Source of the DNA: Chachezhania sediminis
GTDB lineage: Bacteria > Pseudomonadota > Alphaproteobacteria > Rhodobacterales > Rhodobacteraceae
DNA length: 64,000 bases
Direction: 5' to 3'
Assembly: GCF_009765275.1 (NCBI RefSeq)
Contig: NZ_VOPH01000011.1
Location: forward strand, 1 to 64,000
How positions within the stretch are numbered: position 1 is the first letter of the stretch; every line of letters begins with the position of its first letter. Of the stretch, positions 1-19,407 are shown piece by piece. The notes below the pieces were generated by a model, which saw only the letters and a list, made by a program, of their open reading frames with translations, did not search any database and had not been told where the DNA came from. The position numbers and the translations under genes were made by a program.

Positions 1-200
<200 letters not shown>

Positions 201-208
201 GTCCCGGA

Positions 209-2332
<2,124 letters not shown>

Positions 2333-2558
2333 AGGGGTTGGTCCTTGTAGGGCCGAAGCAGGTTACGATTAGGCGGTCTCGTGATCGAGAACGGGGCGGC
2401 GTGCAATGCGGTCTTCGCGCACAGCGAACGTGAACACGCAAGCACCCGCCCGGTCCGGCCCGCGCCCGAAGATCTTTCGATCCAACAAGACGACGCCGCC
2501 GGCCACATGGGCCGGGGCGAAGGTCATCTCGTTTGTGGCGCGGGGAGCGGACATCGAG

Positions 2559-3041
<483 letters not shown>

Positions 3042-3413
3042 TTATTTCGGGCGCTTGGCGCCATATTTCGAACGGCGCTGTTTCCGGTTCTTCACGCCCT
3101 GCGTATCGAGCACGCCGCGGAGGATGTGGTAGCGCACACCGGGAAGGTCTTTCACACGACCGCCGCGGATCAGGACCACGGAGTGTTCCTGCAGGTTGTG
3201 GCTTTCACCCGGGATGTAGGAGATGACTTCGTAACCGTTGGTCAGACGCACCTTGGCGACTTTCCGCATGGCCGAGTTCGGTTTCTTAGGCGTCGTGGTG
3301 TAGACGCGCGTGCACACACCGCGTTTCTGCGGGCACTGCTCAAGGTGCTGAGACTTCGAGCGTTTGATTTTAGGCTGCCGCGGCTTGCGGATCAGCTGTT
3401 GGATCGTTGGCAT
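3042..3413 (-). CDS. rpsL: 30S ribosomal protein S12
   Basis: S12 sits at the decoding centre and controls translational accuracy. The start at 3413 ([12 protein letters not shown]) gives 123 residues, the family length. An in-frame start 15 codons upstream only adds non-homologous sequence. The segment [16 protein letters not shown] contains the lysine whose substitution gives streptomycin resistance, so the wild-type (sensitive) residue is present. This is the first gene of the str operon and is preceded by a strong promoter candidate at 3648-3676. Confidence 0.98.
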   Translation of the reverse strand: MPTIQQLIRKPRQPKIKRSKSQHLEQCPQKRGVCTRVYTTTPKKPNSAMRKVAKVRLTNGYEVISYIPGESHNLQEHSVVLIRGGRVKDLPGVRYHILRGVLDTQGVKNRKQRRSKYGAKRPK

Positions 3414-3647
3414 TCCGGCGTTCTTCCCCGTTTCGCAACACACATGTCTGGCACGCATGTGCGTGCGGTTTCAGTTCGTACGGCGGCTCGCATTTCGGCA
3501 AAGCGCCAAAGACCGCGGTCGTCCTCCGAGTACGGGAACGATGCGGTCCTATTTCAGAGGATCGGGCCCGCAAGCGAACCGGATCGTGACCACTTCCATA
3601 ACTGGAGTCGGCGGAGGGGATTACCCCTAGCGCCGAGATGAGCCCGG

Positions 3648-3676
3648 CGTATAGGGGGAGTCGGACGGGCTGTCAA
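3648..3676 (-). promoter_or_regulatory. Sigma70-type promoter of the rpsL (str) operon
   Basis: Read on the minus strand, TTGACA (3676-3671) is followed by a 17-base spacer and TATACG (3653-3648). The -35 box is perfect, the spacing ideal and the -10 box good. It points at rpsL and leaves an untranslated leader of about 230 bases. The rest of the 3414-3765 gap shows no gene. Confidence 0.75.
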
Positions 3677-3765
3677 CAGCCCCCGGCCCCTTACGGACGT
3701 ACAGCTGGGCGATTGCCCAGATAGGCAGCCCGACTGCCGGTTGCAACAGCGAAATCGTCGCCCTG

Positions 3766-4635
3766 TCACGCGTCCTGTTCGCGCACCCTCTGACGGGCGA
3801 ACATGAACAGCCCAGAGGCCACGACCACCCCTGCCCCCATCAGGGTCACAGGCGTCGGCCATTCGCCGAACAGCAGCCACCCCAGGACCAGGGCGATCAG
3901 CAGGCTGGAATAGCGGAACGGCGCGACAAAGGAGATCTCGCCCACGCGCATGGCCATGACGCTGAAGAGGTAGCCGCCCGTCACGAAGATCGAGGACGCC
4001 GCGATCAGGATCCCCGTCCTTGGATCCACGGGTGCCCAGTCGATCCCGACAGACGTGATCGCCGAAAAGATCAGCACCGCGGCAGAGGCCGCGAAGGTCA
4101 CCGTCAGGGAAGGCACCGATGGCGACAGCTTGCGGACCGACAGATCCCGGATGGCCACCACGAAGACCGTCACCAGGACGTAGAGCGCGCCCGTGTCGAA
4201 GCCTTCGGGCCCTGGGCGGATGATGATCAGGACGCCGACAAAGCCCGCCAGGATGGCCATGGCGCGGCGCCAGCCCACCTTCTCGCCATAGAACAGGACC
4301 GCCCCCAGCGTCACCGCCAGCGGCAGGACCTGCAGCACCGCCGCGACATTGGCGAACTTCATCCGGAACAGGGCCGCGAAGAAGAAGATCGCCGCCAGGA
4401 ACTCGCAGGTGCTCCGTATGCCGATGATGATCCAGTCCCGGCGGGACTGGTCGAATCGTAGCCCTCCCAGCGCACGCGCCAGGAAGAAGATGCCGATGGT
4501 GGTCAGGACCGCCCGCAGGACCATGATCTGTATGACGGGCAAGCTGCCGCCCGTGGCCTTGATACAGATGTCGCTGATGCCGAAGGACGCCATGGCGGCG
4601 ACCATGATCAGCGCGCCGCGCGCGTTGGGTGACAT
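3766..4635 (-). CDS. DMT-superfamily (EamA) permease
   Basis: This is an inner-membrane drug/metabolite-type exporter of unknown substrate. The 289 residues form about ten hydrophobic segments in two EamA repeats. The first begins ARGALIMVAAMASFGISDIC, and the second starts near residue 150 with its conserved region around SVMAMRVGEISFVAPFRYSS. The tail QRVREQDA is charged and cytosolic. The gene is transcribed with the surrounding ribosomal genes but is separated from rpoC by a terminator and from rpsL by that gene's own promoter, so it is probably a separate unit inserted between the rpo and str operons. Paralogues that export amino acids or other metabolites share this fold, so no substrate can be inferred. 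Confidence 0.85.
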   Translation of the reverse strand: MSPNARGALIMVAAMASFGISDICIKATGGSLPVIQIMVLRAVLTTIGIFFLARALGGLRFDQSRRDWIIIGIRSTCEFLAAIFFFAALFRMKFANVAAVLQVLPLAVTLGAVLFYGEKVGWRRAMAILAGFVGVLIIIRPGPEGFDTGALYVLVTVFVVAIRDLSVRKLSPSVPSLTVTFAASAAVLIFSAITSVGIDWAPVDPRTGILIAASSIFVTGGYLFSVMAMRVGEISFVAPFRYSSLLIALVLGWLLFGEWPTPVTLMGAGVVVASGLFMFARQRVREQDA

Positions 4636-4771
4636 CTTCGGTCCTTCCGGTGGGATCCCCAGCCGGAACCGGAGGGGTTGCGCCCTGCCCTAGCATCGGG
4701 TCCGGCGTCCGGCAATCGCTGCAGGCGCAGCAAGGACCGGAACAGGCCGGGGCCCCAACTGGGGCCGTCGC

Positions 4772-4802
4772 AAAAGAAAAACCCGCGCCTTGACGCGGGT
4801 TT
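4772..4802 (-). terminator. Rho-independent terminator of the rplJL-rpoBC operon
   Basis: On the minus strand ACCCGCG-TCAAGG-CGCGGGT is followed by TTTTTCTTTT, starting about 30 bases after the rpoC stop. The 7-bp GC stem and T-tract are textbook. A second GC hairpin (GGCCCCAACTGGGGCC, about 4750) follows and may back it up. Confidence 0.85.
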
Positions 4803-4832
4803 CCCTTGTTCCGTTCAGGTCGGACGGACCGG

Positions 4833-9077
<4,245 letters not shown>

Positions 9078-9113
9078 GAGGTGTCCTCGAATATCGTTCG
9101 GATGGAGGGGGGC

Positions 9114-9170
9114 GGCGGGGGAAACCCCGCCCTACCCGGGACATTTGCGTTGGGCGGGGTTCACCCCGCC
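9114..9170. repeat. Paired GC-rich inverted repeat (family 1, copy 2)
   Basis: GGCGGGGGAAACCCCGCCC starting at 9114 and its inverted partner GGGCGGGGTTCACCCCGCC (9152-9170) face each other with CCTAC/TTG between them. Same design as 148-200. It lies between rpoB and rpoC and so would be transcribed as two hairpins within the operon mRNA. Confidence 0.8.
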
Positions 9171-9189
9171 GCGCGCGATGCCGTGTCGG

Positions 9190-13326
<4,137 letters not shown>

Positions 13327-13467
13327 GTGAGATGTCACCTTTGCAAGTTCTCATCGGACAAGGAGCCGCCGGGCACCGGCTGCCTGTCCCATCGAGACGA
13401 CGAAGATCCGCATCCATTCCATGCTGCCATCCCGACCGGCAGCGTCCCGATGCGAAAACCACGTCCA

Positions 13468-13497
13468 AGAAAGGCCCGAAACCCGCCGGGCCTTTCT
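13468..13497 (-). terminator. Hairpin between rplL and rpoB, possible attenuator
   Basis: AGAAAGGCCCG and CGGGCCTTTCT form a perfect 11-bp stem with an 8-base loop. On the minus strand the stem ends CTTTCTTGG, so the T-tract is short. A smaller stem (ACCCGGA/TCCGGGT type) lies just beside it at about 13515-13535. A weak terminator in the rplL-rpoB gap is known in E. coli, where it lowers rpoBC expression relative to rplJL. Confidence 0.6.
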
Positions 13498-13596
13498 AAG
13501 ACAGGTTCGGCTGAACCCGGATTTTCCGGGTCCAGCCCAATTCAAGCGCGCCGCTATGCGGCCGCGACAAGGTGGGAACGCCCCACCCCGGTGGCC

Positions 13597-13974
13597 TTAG
13601 GCCAGCTCGACTTCGGCGCCAGCTGCTTCCAGCTTGGCTTTGATGTCTTCGGCTTCCGACTTGGCGACCGCTTCCTTGATCTTGCCGCCGGCTTCGACCA
13701 GTTCCTTGGCTTCTTTGAGGCCCAGGCCGGTGATGCCGCGCACTTCTTTGATCACGTTGATCTTCGAAGCGCCTGCGTTCTTCAGGACGACGTCGAATTC
13801 GGTCTTTTCTTCCTCGGCTGCGGCGCCAGCGCCGTCAGCAGGACCGGCCATCATGACAGCGCCGCCGGCTGCGGGCTCGATGCCGTACTCGTCCTTGAGG
13901 ATGGTTTTCAGTTCTTGTGCTTCCAGAAGCGTCAGGTTGACGATTTCTTCTGCGAGTTTCTTCAGATCAGCCAT
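13597..13974 (-). CDS. rplL: 50S ribosomal protein L7/L12
   Basis: L12 forms the flexible stalk that recruits translational GTPases. Start at 13974 ([20 protein letters not shown]) gives 125 residues, the family length. The N-terminal dimerisation helices are followed by an Ala/Gly-rich hinge near residues 38-52 and the conserved globular domain [20 protein letters not shown] to the end ([12 protein letters not shown]). A longer reading from 14010 lacks homology. It follows rplJ by 72 bases and is expressed in molar excess in related bacteria. Confidence 0.98.
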   Translation of the reverse strand: MADLKKLAEEIVNLTLLEAQELKTILKDEYGIEPAAGGAVMMAGPADGAGAAAEEEKTEFDVVLKNAGASKINVIKEVRGITGLGLKEAKELVEAGGKIKEAVAKSEAEDIKAKLEAAGAEVELA

Positions 13975-14046
13975 TTTCAGCTCTTTCCGTATAAAAAAGG
14001 TGTGTTCCAACGACGCGTGATTACGACACTCGCCGGTCTACGATGC

Positions 14047-14562
14047 TCAGGCCGCCGCCTTGTCCTCGATGGTGGACAGGATGGAGGCAATGTTCGAAGC
14101 AGGTGCGCCAATGGCCCCGGCGATGTTCGATGCGGGCGCGCCGATGCAGCCGACGATGGAAGCGATAAGCTCCTCGCGCGACGGCATTTTCGACACGGCC
14201 GCGACACCGGCACGGTCCAGAGCATTCTCACCCATGGCACCGCCAAGGATCACGAACTTGTCGTGGGTCTTGGCGAAGTCTTCGGCGACCTTGGCAGCCG
14301 CGACAGGGTCTTCCGAGTAGGTGAGAACGGTCATGCCCGTCAGAAGATCGGCCATGCTTGCGCAGGGCTGTCCTTCCAGGGCAATCTTGGCGAGCCTGTT
14401 CTTTGCAACACGCACGGCGCCGCCCGATTCACGGGCTTTGATCCGAAGCGTCTGCATCTGAGCAACTGTAAGACCGGTGTAGTGGGCAACCACGACAACG
14501 CCAGAGCTTTCGAAGATCTGGCCGAGTTCCTCGACCACTTTCTCTTTCTGGGCTCTATCCAC
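14047..14562 (-). CDS. rplJ: 50S ribosomal protein L10
   Basis: L10 anchors the L12 dimers to 23S rRNA and is the autogenous repressor of its own operon in E. coli. I place the start at the GTG at 14562 ([15 protein letters not shown]), because GGAG lies 8 bases upstream and this gives 171 residues, the usual length. The reading can be extended to 14655 but the extra 31 residues are not L10-like. The C-terminal half is rich in alanine and includes repeated GAPASNIA, the helix region that carries L12 dimers. Confidence 0.97.
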   Translation of the reverse strand: MDRAQKEKVVEELGQIFESSGVVVVAHYTGLTVAQMQTLRIKARESGGAVRVAKNRLAKIALEGQPCASMADLLTGMTVLTYSEDPVAAAKVAEDFAKTHDKFVILGGAMGENALDRAGVAAVSKMPSREELIASIVGCIGAPASNIAGAIGAPASNIASILSTIEDKAAA

Positions 14563-14892
14563 AGTTTCACTCCAGTAAGGGAGGTTTGACCCTCCGGCTC
14601 GGTTCTGCCGGGACGAAAAGCCCCGGCTATCGGGTCCTTTACGGGTCCTGCGCAACGCCCCGGATCGCTGAAACGGTCCGAAGAAACTTTGTTCATTTCC
14701 CGTCTCAGGCAGGATTTATGAGAGGAGGCCCCTCACCCACCGTCTTGGACGAAATACGGACCCCCCCGAATCGTGAGGGTGCCCGAGTGAGCTTAGCTAG
14801 ACCCTTGCGGGCCGGATGTGAAGGGGGTACGAAAAACTTTCACGCCGCACACGGCCGCCCGAAGTATCCGGCAGCCCAGTTGCAGGGGGAAA

Positions 14893-14922
14893 TCATCCCC
14901 GCCAAGGCCGGGGCATGTCAAG
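14893..14922 (-). promoter_or_regulatory. Candidate promoter of rplJL-rpoBC and its leader
   Basis: On the minus strand TTGACA (14922-14917) is followed after 18 bases by GATGAT (14898-14893). The -35 is perfect and the -10 weak. It would give a leader of about 325 bases before rplJ, enough for an L10 autoregulatory structure, which I could not fold by hand. The remaining part of the gene-free stretch 14563-15227 shows no convincing coding sequence. Confidence 0.5.
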
Positions 14923-15227
14923 TCAATAGGGACTTCACTGCTCCGCAAAGCGCTGTCGACACCCTCGATTGTCTTCGTGACAGCCCTATTGCGCCGGCGC
15001 CTTCCAGCAAATCCCGTCCTTGGCGGCGAAACGCACCACGACACAGCCCGGCATACCGACCGGCCCGAAATGACCGGCCCCCTGCTTCAGGCCAAGTCTC
15101 ATTTCGACTGCGACCGCGGCCTGACGGTTGATCCACGGGGTGCCCCATGTCCGGGCAGACAGGCAATTGGCCTTGTGGGGCGTCGGCCCTATTGTCACCC
15201 GACAGCCATGACCGAAGGGACGCAGGG

Positions 15228-16007
15228 ATGAATCGCAAGCCCGCCGGCGCGCCGACCACCAGGCGTCGCAAGGGATCCGTCGGGACAGTCGCCGATCTGC
15301 GGGCAAGACTGGGACGGGCCCGTGCCCGGGGCATGCCCAGGGCGCTTGAAGATCGCGGGCGCAGGATCCTGGATGACTGGCTGGCCGCCGAGGATCGGCG
15401 CGGCCGGCCGGTCGCCCAGGTCGTGCAGGATCTTACGGCCGGAGAGGCCGCGCGGCTGCTGGCCGCCACAACGGAAGCGCAGATCCGGGCCGGGAACCCG
15501 CCCGAACTGGCCCATGCGGTCTGCAGCGCGGGCTGTGCGTTCTGCTGCATCATGCTGGAAGGCGACGGCGGACTGATAACCGAAGCCGAGGCCCTGGCGG
15601 TTCATGCCGCACTGGCGCCGCTGGCCGGACAGCCGGACGGGCGCACCTGGACACCGCTTGCCTGCGCCGCGCTGGACCCCGCCAGCCGGATGTGCCGCGC
15701 CTACGACGCGCGGCCGACCGTATGCCGGTCCTTCCTGTCGTCGGATGTCGATGCCTGCCGCATCAATGCCGTCGGCGGCGATGCGGACGGGTCCGGCCTT
15801 CTGGGCAATCACCTGGACTACCTGGCGATCCTGGCACTGTCCCGGGACCTGCTGAAGGACGTCGCCAAGGTCCGGACCTATGCGCTGGACCGGCTGGCCA
15901 TCGCGGCGGTCGAGGGGCTTGCGGCAGGCGCCGCATTGGCGGCCGCACGACATTCAACCGCGGAACTGGCAGAAACCTGCGAGGATATCGGGGGATCGGC
16001 CGTCTGA
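15228..16007 (+). CDS. Cysteine-cluster (YkgJ-type) putative metal-binding protein
   Basis: The function is unknown; the family is predicted to bind zinc or iron through a cysteine cluster. The 259 residues contain AVCSAGCAFCCIMLEGDGG near residue 100 and a second set CRAYDARPTVCRSFLSSDVDAC near 150-170, the pattern of YkgJ-like proteins. The N-terminus is basic and Arg-rich. The start ATG at 15228 has AGGG just upstream, though the spacing is short; an in-frame ATG at 15147 is possible. It is the only plus-strand gene inside the ribosomal block and lies convergent to rplA, so it interrupts the usual rplKAJL-rpoBC order. Confidence 0.75.
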   Translation: MNRKPAGAPTTRRRKGSVGTVADLRARLGRARARGMPRALEDRGRRILDDWLAAEDRRGRPVAQVVQDLTAGEAARLLAATTEAQIRAGNPPELAHAVCSAGCAFCCIMLEGDGGLITEAEALAVHAALAPLAGQPDGRTWTPLACAALDPASRMCRAYDARPTVCRSFLSSDVDACRINAVGGDADGSGLLGNHLDYLAILALSRDLLKDVAKVRTYALDRLAIAAVEGLAAGAALAAARHSTAELAETCEDIGGSAV

Positions 16008-16024
16008 TCCTTGACCGCCGGGGC

Positions 16025-16079
16025 GGCGGGGTGAACCCCGCCCTGCGCATGCAAAAAGGGCGGGGAAAACCCCGCCCTT
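16025..16079. repeat. Paired GC-rich inverted repeat (family 1, copy 3)
   Basis: GGCGGGGTGAACCCCGCCCT (16025-16044) matches copy 1 almost exactly. Its partner AAGGGCGGGGAAAACCCCGC (from 16056) has a changed loop. It lies between the convergent YkgJ-type gene and rplA, where the right half serves as a terminator. Confidence 0.8.
16051..16079 (-). terminator. Rho-independent terminator of rplK-rplA
   Basis: On the minus strand the 10-bp stem AAGGGCGGGG/CCCCGCCCTT has a 4-base loop and runs into TTTTTGC, about 25 bases after the rplA stop. The hairpin is the right half of a family 1 repeat, so the repeat has been recruited as a terminator. Confidence 0.75.
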
Positions 16080-16103
16080 CGCAATTCTGGATCCGGTCCG
16101 GTG

Positions 16104-16802
16104 TTATTCGGCGGTTGCAGAGTCGACGTCGACCGACACGCCCGGGCCCATGGTCGAGCTGAGCGAGACCTTCTTCATGTAGGCACCCTTGGCCCCCGAC
16201 GGCTTGGCGCGAGCAACGGCACCGACGAAGGCGCGGATGTTTTCGACCAGCTTGGCTTCGTCGAACGAGACCTTGCCGACACCTGCGTGGATCACGCCGG
16301 CCTTTTCGACCTTGAACTGGACTTCACCGCCCTTGGCGTTCTTGACCGCTTCGGCCACGTCCATGGTCACGGTGCCGACCTTCGGGTTCGGCATCAGGTT
16401 CCGCGGGCCCAGGATCTTGCCCAGACGGCCCACAACCGGCATCATGTCCGGCGTCGCGATGCAACGGTCGAACTCGATCTTGCCGGACTGGATGGTTTCC
16501 ATCAGGTCCTCGGCGCCGACGATGTCCGCACCTGCGGCCGTGGCTTCATCCGCTTTGGCGCCACGGGCGAAGACGGCGACGCGCACGGTCTTGCCGGTGC
16601 CGTTCGGCAGGCCGACCACGCCGCGGACCATCTGGTCGGCGTGACGCGGATCGACGCCCAGGTTCAGCGCGACCTCGACGGTCTCGTCGAACTTGGCCGA
16701 GGCATTGGCCTTGATCAGGGCAACGGCTTCCTCGATCGTCAGATCTTCCTTGCCGGCGAAGGCTTCGCGCGCAGCGCGGGTACGTTTTCCGAGCTTTGCC
16801 AT
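16104..16802 (-). CDS. rplA: 50S ribosomal protein L1
   Basis: L1 forms the mobile stalk near the E site and represses the rplKA mRNA in E. coli. The 232 residues match family length. They run from [20 protein letters not shown] through [20 protein letters not shown] to the RNA-binding region [10 protein letters not shown] and [15 protein letters not shown] near the C-terminus. It starts one base after rplK ends, so coupling is likely, and a strong terminator follows. Confidence 0.98.
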   Translation of the reverse strand: MAKLGKRTRAAREAFAGKEDLTIEEAVALIKANASAKFDETVEVALNLGVDPRHADQMVRGVVGLPNGTGKTVRVAVFARGAKADEATAAGADIVGAEDLMETIQSGKIEFDRCIATPDMMPVVGRLGKILGPRNLMPNPKVGTVTMDVAEAVKNAKGGEVQFKVEKAGVIHAGVGKVSFDEAKLVENIRAFVGAVARAKPSGAKGAYMKKVSLSSTMGPGVSVDVDSATAE

Positions 16803-16803
16803 G

Positions 16804-17229
16804 TTACTTCACCTCGATGCCCATGGACCGGGCGGAGCCCAGGATGATCTGCATTGCAGCTTCGACGTCGTTCGCCGAGAGGTCCTTCATCTTGGCTTCC
16901 GCGATCTCGCGCACCTGGGCGACGGTCACGGAACCGGCGGTCGCGCGACCCGGGGTCTTGGACCCGGACTGCAGCTTGGCCGCCTTCTTCAGGAAATAGG
17001 ACGCCGGCGGCGTCTTGATTTCCATCGTGAAAGACTTGTCCTGGTAATAGGAAATCACGGTCGGGCACGGAGCGCCCGGCTCCATGTCTGCGGTCTTGGC
17101 GTTGAACGCCTTGCAGAATTCCATGATGTTGATGCCGCGCTGACCCAGCGCCGGGCCGACGGGCGGCGACGGGTTCGCCTGGCCGGCCTTCACTTGCAGC
17201 TTCAGGCTGCCAATCAGTTTCTTGGCCAT
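16804..17229 (-). CDS. rplK: 50S ribosomal protein L11
   Basis: L11 binds the GTPase-associated region of 23S rRNA and is needed for RelA-dependent stringent signalling. The ATG at 17229 ([20 protein letters not shown]) gives 141 residues, the normal length, with AGGAG 7 bases upstream. The proline-rich loop [20 protein letters not shown] is typical. Longer in-frame readings upstream are not homologous. The gene is first in the rplKA unit and is served by the promoter at 17401-17429. Confidence 0.98.
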   Translation of the reverse strand: MAKKLIGSLKLQVKAGQANPSPPVGPALGQRGINIMEFCKAFNAKTADMEPGAPCPTVISYYQDKSFTMEIKTPPASYFLKKAAKLQSGSKTPGRATAGSVTVAQVREIAEAKMKDLSANDVEAAMQIILGSARSMGIEVK

Positions 17230-17400
17230 TGGCCATCTCCTGTGTTCATCGCGTATTAGGACAGGAAGATCCCTGCCCTGCGCCTGTTCCCGCCGGCGCG
17301 CCGTTGGGAACGGATTCGCGTGGTCTGGTCCGGCGGTCGCGACCACCTCGCCTCCCACGTATGAACGGGACACTTCCCGAAAGAAGCGTCCGCGGGCCGC

Positions 17401-17429
17401 CTATTAGACGTCCGGCGCCGGAATGACAA
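17401..17429 (-). promoter_or_regulatory. Sigma70-type promoter of rplK-rplA
   Basis: Minus-strand TTGTCA (17429-17424), a 17-base spacer and TAATAG (17406-17401) form a near-consensus promoter. The leader to rplK is about 165 bases, a plausible site for L1 autoregulation. The rest of the 17230-17641 gap contains only the nusG terminator. Confidence 0.7.
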
Positions 17430-17574
17430 CGTGATTCTTCAGGACATTCCGGCAGATCGCCCGCCAGCCGGCAAAGTGCCCCCCCCCGGCACAAAAGGCC
17501 TTGGATCCACGCCGTCCCCGTCTTCCGCGCAATTGCACCGCTGCAAGGCACGCGGCCTGCCCCGCTGCCGAAGA

Positions 17575-17615
17575 CCTTTAAACAGCAAAGGCGCGCAACC
17601 TCGTCGGTGCGCGCC
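17575..17615 (-). terminator. Putative terminator after nusG
   Basis: GGCGCGC (17590-17596) and GCGCGCC (17609-17615) form a 7-bp stem with a 12-base loop. On the minus strand it is followed by TTTGCTGTTTAA, a weak T-tract. It starts 27 bases after the nusG stop. Confidence 0.55.
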
Positions 17616-17641
17616 TGAAAAGTTTCGTCGATGGGCCGCGT

Positions 17642-18175
17642 TCAGCCCTGCTTGGTCACCTGGGTGAATTCCAGTTCGACCGGGGTTTCGCGACCGAAGA
17701 TCGACACCGTCACCTTCAGGCGCTGGTTGTCGTCGTCGACAGCCTCGACCATGCCGTCGAAATCCTCGAACGGGCCGTCGTTGACCTTCACGCGCTCGCC
17801 CACCTCGAAGTGGATCAGGGTGCGCGGGGTTTCCTCGCCTTCCTGGACGCGGTTCAGGATCTGGTTCACCTCGGCATCGCGCATCGGCATCGGGCGGCCT
17901 TGCGGGCCCAGAAAGCCGGTGACGCGGTTGATCGAGTTGATCAGGTGATAGCCGCTGTCCGACATTTCCATGTGCACCAGCACATAGCCGGGCATGAAGC
18001 GCCGTTCGGTCGTCACCTTCTTGCCGCGCCGGACCTCGATCACTTCCTCGGTCGGCACCAGCACTTCGTCGATCTGGTCTTCCAGACCCTTCTCGGCAAC
18101 CGACGTGCGGATCTGCTCGGCGATCTTCTTCTCGAAATTCGAGAGCACGCTCACCGAATACCACCGTTTCGCCAT
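17642..18175 (-). CDS. nusG: Transcription termination/antitermination factor NusG
   Basis: NusG binds RNA polymerase, couples it to the ribosome or Rho, and suppresses pausing. The 177 residues contain the NGN domain (MAKRWYSVSVLSNFEKKIAE, then GYVLVHMEMSD) and a C-terminal KOW domain with VKVNDGPFEDFDGMVEAVD. Length and start are those of alphaproteobacterial NusG. It follows secE by 234 bases without a gene in between. Confidence 0.98.
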   Translation of the reverse strand: MAKRWYSVSVLSNFEKKIAEQIRTSVAEKGLEDQIDEVLVPTEEVIEVRRGKKVTTERRFMPGYVLVHMEMSDSGYHLINSINRVTGFLGPQGRPMPMRDAEVNQILNRVQEGEETPRTLIHFEVGERVKVNDGPFEDFDGMVEAVDDDNQRLKVTVSIFGRETPVELEFTQVTKQG

Positions 18176-18409
18176 GATGCTCCGTCTCCGCCTGTCGTTC
18201 TGCTGCCCGACCTCGCGGGCGTGTTCCCTGCCCCGGTGTCGAAGTGTCTTGCCAGTCTGTCCGGCAATATCTTCATGCGGGCGCCGCGAATCATCGGGCG
18301 CCCATTCCGCAAGGCAGGCCGCCTGTTACCGCCGCTGCCATTCTTTCGCAAGGGCAAGGCGCGGCCTTTTTTGCCCGCGCCCGCATTCCGGGTCCCGTTC
18401 GGCCGGGGC

Positions 18410-18604
18410 TCAACCGAAGATACTGAGGATCCCCTGAAGTCCGCTGCGGATACCCAGATCGACCAGCGCGAAGAAGGTCGCCATCAGCGCCGCCATGATG
18501 AAGACCATGATCGTGGTCACCATGACCTCGCGCCGGGTCGGCCAAACGACCTTCGCGATCTCGGAGCGCACCTGCTGGATGAACTGGATCGGGTTGACGG
18601 CCAT
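18410..18604 (-). CDS. secE: Preprotein translocase subunit SecE
   Basis: SecE clamps SecY in the protein-export channel of the inner membrane. The ATG at 18604 (MAVNPIQFIQQVRSEIAKVV) gives 64 residues, the usual size for single-span alphaproteobacterial SecE. The amphipathic helix with VVWPTRREVMVTT is diagnostic and is followed by one membrane span. In-frame extension upstream to 18778 is non-homologous. The usual upstream neighbours tuf and tRNA-Trp are not seen. Confidence 0.96.
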   Translation of the reverse strand: MAVNPIQFIQQVRSEIAKVVWPTRREVMVTTIMVFIMAALMATFFALVDLGIRSGLQGILSIFG

Positions 18605-18644
18605 GAGGGGCAATCCTTTTGCGTAGGCGGACGGTCGAGTGCGG

Positions 18645-18673
18645 CATCTAACCAAGCCGCGCCCGGGTTTCAA
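18645..18673 (-). promoter_or_regulatory. Sigma70-type promoter of secE-nusG
   Basis: Minus-strand TTGAAA (18673-18668), a 17-base spacer and TAGATG (18650-18645) lie about 40 bases before secE. Spacing is ideal and both boxes are recognisable. Confidence 0.6.
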
Positions 18674-18858
18674 GCGAAACCCTTGCCGATGCGCCGTTCG
18701 GCCGTCTTCCGCACGCTTGCAGGTCGTCTGGAAAACCGGGTCGCTCGCGCTTCGGCAGCGTAGTCTGGCAGGCCACACGCCCGGTCAGCCCGGTGCGCCG
18801 GCCGAACGTTATGCTGAAGCTTCCAACTTTTGCAGGCACAAACGCGAACGCCTCCCCG

Positions 18859-19010
18859 AGGGGATGGCCACGTGGCAGAGAAAGCCCGGAGGGAAAGTTC
18901 TGGTCCACTCCGACCAGGGCAGCCAGTTCACCCGCATGAACCGGGCAGCATTCCTTCGCGCCCACGATCTGGAGCACTCGACGAGCCGTCGCGGGAACTG
19001 CCAAGACTGA
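18859..19010 (+). pseudogene. IS3-family transposase remnant (DDE integrase-core fragment)
   Basis: The reading GMATWQRKPGGKVLVHSDQG, followed by SQFTRMNRAAFLRAHDLEHS and TSRRGNCQD, matches the segment around the second Asp of IS3-family OrfB (HSDQGSQ...SRRGNC-DNA). A stop follows at once where DNAVAESFF would be expected. No N-terminal domain, third catalytic Glu or terminal inverted repeats are visible. It marks the junction between the conserved ribosomal block and the accessory region. Confidence 0.75.
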
Positions 19011-19407
19011 AAATGTGGTATCGCGGCTTGATGGCCTGCCCCCTGCCACGGTTGACTTTGTGTCATTGCGTTGACGTGTCGGCCATCAGGCTGCCCCGGC
19101 AGCGGGCTAGATGTGACTTCATAGGAGCCTGACGGGTGGCGGAGCTTCACAGTCCTGTCCTCTTCGACCGGGCCCCGGCTGGTCTGGCCCCCATTTCAGC
19201 GGACACTCAGGCGGTTGCGGTTTGAGCTGCGATGAACGCGCGCGGTGGCGCCCGTACACTTCGAGCGACAGCAGTAACTGAGACAAGAAGGCGACTAAGA
19301 AACGCGGGGCTATTCAGAGGTTGGAGACGGGGCGGTGAACAAACAAGCTGTGACGGAACCCCGCGGGGCATCCGGGCCGTCTGAACAGGCCACTTTCGGG
19401 CCCAGGC
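19011..19407. other. Gene-free stretch, possible insertion-sequence debris
   Basis: No open reading frame with recognisable similarity is seen. The stretch lies between the IS3 remnant and the gntR stop. The phrase GGCCCCCATTTCAGCGGACA near 19188 resembles the kind of end sequence found on IS3-type elements, but I cannot match it to a partner. Confidence 0.35.

Noticed and set aside
18605-18790. tRNA-Trp or tuf upstream of secE
   Set aside because: Looked for because they are common there; no cloverleaf or EF-Tu reading can be formed.
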